64,000 bases of DNA. Source: Candidatus Nitrotoga arctica. Its GTDB lineage: Bacteria > Pseudomonadota > Gammaproteobacteria > Burkholderiales > Gallionellaceae. How positions within the stretch are numbered: position 1 is the stretch's first letter; every line of letters begins with the position of its first letter. Positions 63,230 through 64,000 of the stretch are shown one piece after another. Position numbers and translations under genes: made by a program. A model generated the notes under the pieces. It worked only from the letters and a program-made list of their open reading frames with translations. It searched no databases and had not been told where the DNA came from. Location of the stretch: the NCBI RefSeq assembly GCF_918378365.1, contig NZ_OU912926.1, positions 2,294,001-2,358,000 on the forward strand, read 5' to 3'.

Positions 63230-64000
63230 GGATTCAAGAACCAACCACAACAGTTAATGTTTAGTCGCGAATTTAGCGAATTCCATATTGAGCAGGAGCT
63301 CGTTGTAAACCGCTACGGGTGTTCGAAATCCGAGCGATTTCCTCGGACGTGTATTTAAACTCCAAGCAATTTCATCCAACTGTTCTTGCGTGTAGGTCGA
63401 CAGGTCTACTCCCTTCGGCAAATACTGGCGCAGCAGTCCGTTCGTATTTTCGTTCAAGCCGCGTTGCCACGGGCTGTGCGGGTCGCAGAAGTAAACCGCC
63501 ATACCCGTTCGTTCAGTCAGTTGCACGTGTTTGCTCATCTCGCGCCCCTGATCGTAGGTGAAGGTCTTGCGTAGCTCTGGCGGAATTGCACTGAGCGCTT
63601 CACTGAAACCGTCCAGGGCAGATTGCGCCGTGCCATCAGCCATTTTGGCTAACACCACCAGTAATGTAGTGCGTTCGACCAGCGTGCCGACTGAGGAACG
63701 GTTCATCGCACCTTTGATCATGTCGGCTTCCCAGTGCCCCGCTATCAAACGATCCGCCACTTCCGGCGGACGCAGGTGGATGCTCTGCATTTCTGCGATA
63801 TGTCCGCGACCATCTGGAGCACGGGTCTTGGAACGGCGCTTGTCACGACTCCAGCGTAAGCTGGCAATCAATTCACGGCGCAGTTCACCACGCGGCATGG
63901 CGTAAAGGGTGTGGTAAATCGTTTCATGGCTTACACGTTGTGAAGGCTGATCTGGGTACATACTTTTAAGTGTGCCTGCAATTTGCTCAGGTGACCATTT
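63230..64000 (-). mobile_element. IS30-family insertion sequence (cut by the right edge)
   Basis: Defined by its transposase gene, which continues past the window. The inner end lies near 63230-63250, where non-coding bases follow the transposase stop; without the other end the terminal repeat cannot be fixed. It is directed toward and ends about 50 bases from the cardiolipin synthase-type gene. Confidence 0.75.
63254..64000 (-). CDS. IS30-family transposase (N-terminus outside window)
   Basis: At least 249 residues; the frame remains open to the right edge (KWSPEQIAGTLKSMYPDQ), so the ATG at 63961 is not the true start. IS30 hallmarks: RVSHETIYHTLY, the DDE core with first Asp in GHWEADMIKG, second Asp in FTYDQGREMSKH and Glu in GLNENTNGLLRQYLPKG, and the C-terminal LNTRPRKSLGFRTPVAVY. 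All three catalytic residues are intact, so the copy may be active. The missing N-terminal part should hold the helix-turn-helix. Confidence 0.95.
   Translation of the reverse strand, partial: KWSPEQIAGTLKSMYPDQPSQRVSHETIYHTLYAMPRGELRRELIASLRWSRDKRRSKTRAPDGRGHIAEMQSIHLRPPEVADRLIAGHWEADMIKGAMNRSSVGTLVERTTLLVVLAKMADGTAQSALDGFSEALSAIPPELRKTFTYDQGREMSKHVQLTERTGMAVYFCDPHSPWQRGLNENTNGLLRQYLPKGVDLSTYTQEQLDEIAWSLNTRPRKSLGFRTPVAVYNELLLNMEFAKFATKH

Noticed and set aside
1..64000. CRISPR arrays, tRNA or rRNA genes
   Set aside because: No regularly spaced direct repeats and no cloverleaf or rRNA-like sequence were seen; a tRNAscan/Infernal run would be decisive.

Overview
The window reads as chromosome of a Gram-negative betaproteobacterium. 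Evidence: a PEP-CTERM/exosortase-associated gene set (PrsK, PrsR, PrsT, EpsB-type sugar transferase), an FNR-type regulator with the Cys set for an Fe-S cluster, a beta-type malate dehydrogenase, and cinA-recA-recX and ruvCAB blocks. A Nitrosomonadales/Gallionellaceae-like host is my best guess from memory of such gene sets; the sequence does not prove it. I saw no rRNA, tRNA or CRISPR.

Layout. 1-17.5 kb: signalling and transport. A CHASE-PAS-GGDEF-EAL protein cut by the window edge, a VC0807-type membrane protein with a coupled 39-residue membrane peptide, a methyltransferase, mdh, cstA with a YbdD-type partner, a lone receiver protein between two repeats, a PstS-like/porin/hybrid-kinase operon, and a CACHE-HAMP-GGDEF cyclase. 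17.7-24.9 kb: a DODA-type dioxygenase, then a compact minus-strand arn operon for aminoarabinose modification of lipid A (arnT, SMR half-flippase, arnB, arnC, stand-alone formyltransferase, arnD). It lacks the UDP-glucuronate decarboxylase and is headed by a 29-residue coupled ORF. 25.3-41.6 kb: the PEP-CTERM/exopolysaccharide region: prsR-prsK-epsB, a nucleotide-sugar dehydrogenase, prsT, an exosortase-associated acyltransferase, a FeeM-type N-acyl amino acid synthase, a ThiF/E1-like protein, a nitroreductase-like protein, a PEP-CTERM substrate and a methyltransferase. 41.6-47.7 kb: a RAYT transposase remnant and an RND exporter fused in frame to a LolA-like protein, followed by a FimV-N/beta-barrel protein. 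47.7-52.1 kb: an HPr-rel-A locus (GAF protein, NTP_transf_5, HprK-related kinase A, PqqD-like protein, Tat-like secreted protein). 52.1-64 kb: an IS200 copy with a damaged catalytic motif, fnr, SCO, recX-recA-pncC, metZ behind a SAM-II-like riboswitch, yebC-ruvCAB, a phospholipase-D/cardiolipin-synthase lipoprotein and an IS30 transposase cut by the right edge.

How the parts connect. PrsR is a sigma-54 activator. I found three good sigma-54 (-24/-12) elements, placed before the PEP-CTERM substrate, the exosortase-associated acyltransferase and the HPr-rel-A secreted protein. Two of these promoters (PEP-CTERM and HPr-rel-A) also share an 18-bp upstream box, 16/18 identical and in the same orientation, which I propose as the PrsR site. 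This would place the uncharacterised HPr-rel-A locus in the PEP-CTERM regulon. The acyltransferase/FeeM/ThiF/nitroreductase group next to it looks like a small-molecule or acyl-amino-acid pathway tied to the same envelope programme. A dispersed intergenic repeat (four copies), a 127-bp inverted-repeat element and a perfect 38-bp palindrome add non-coding structure.
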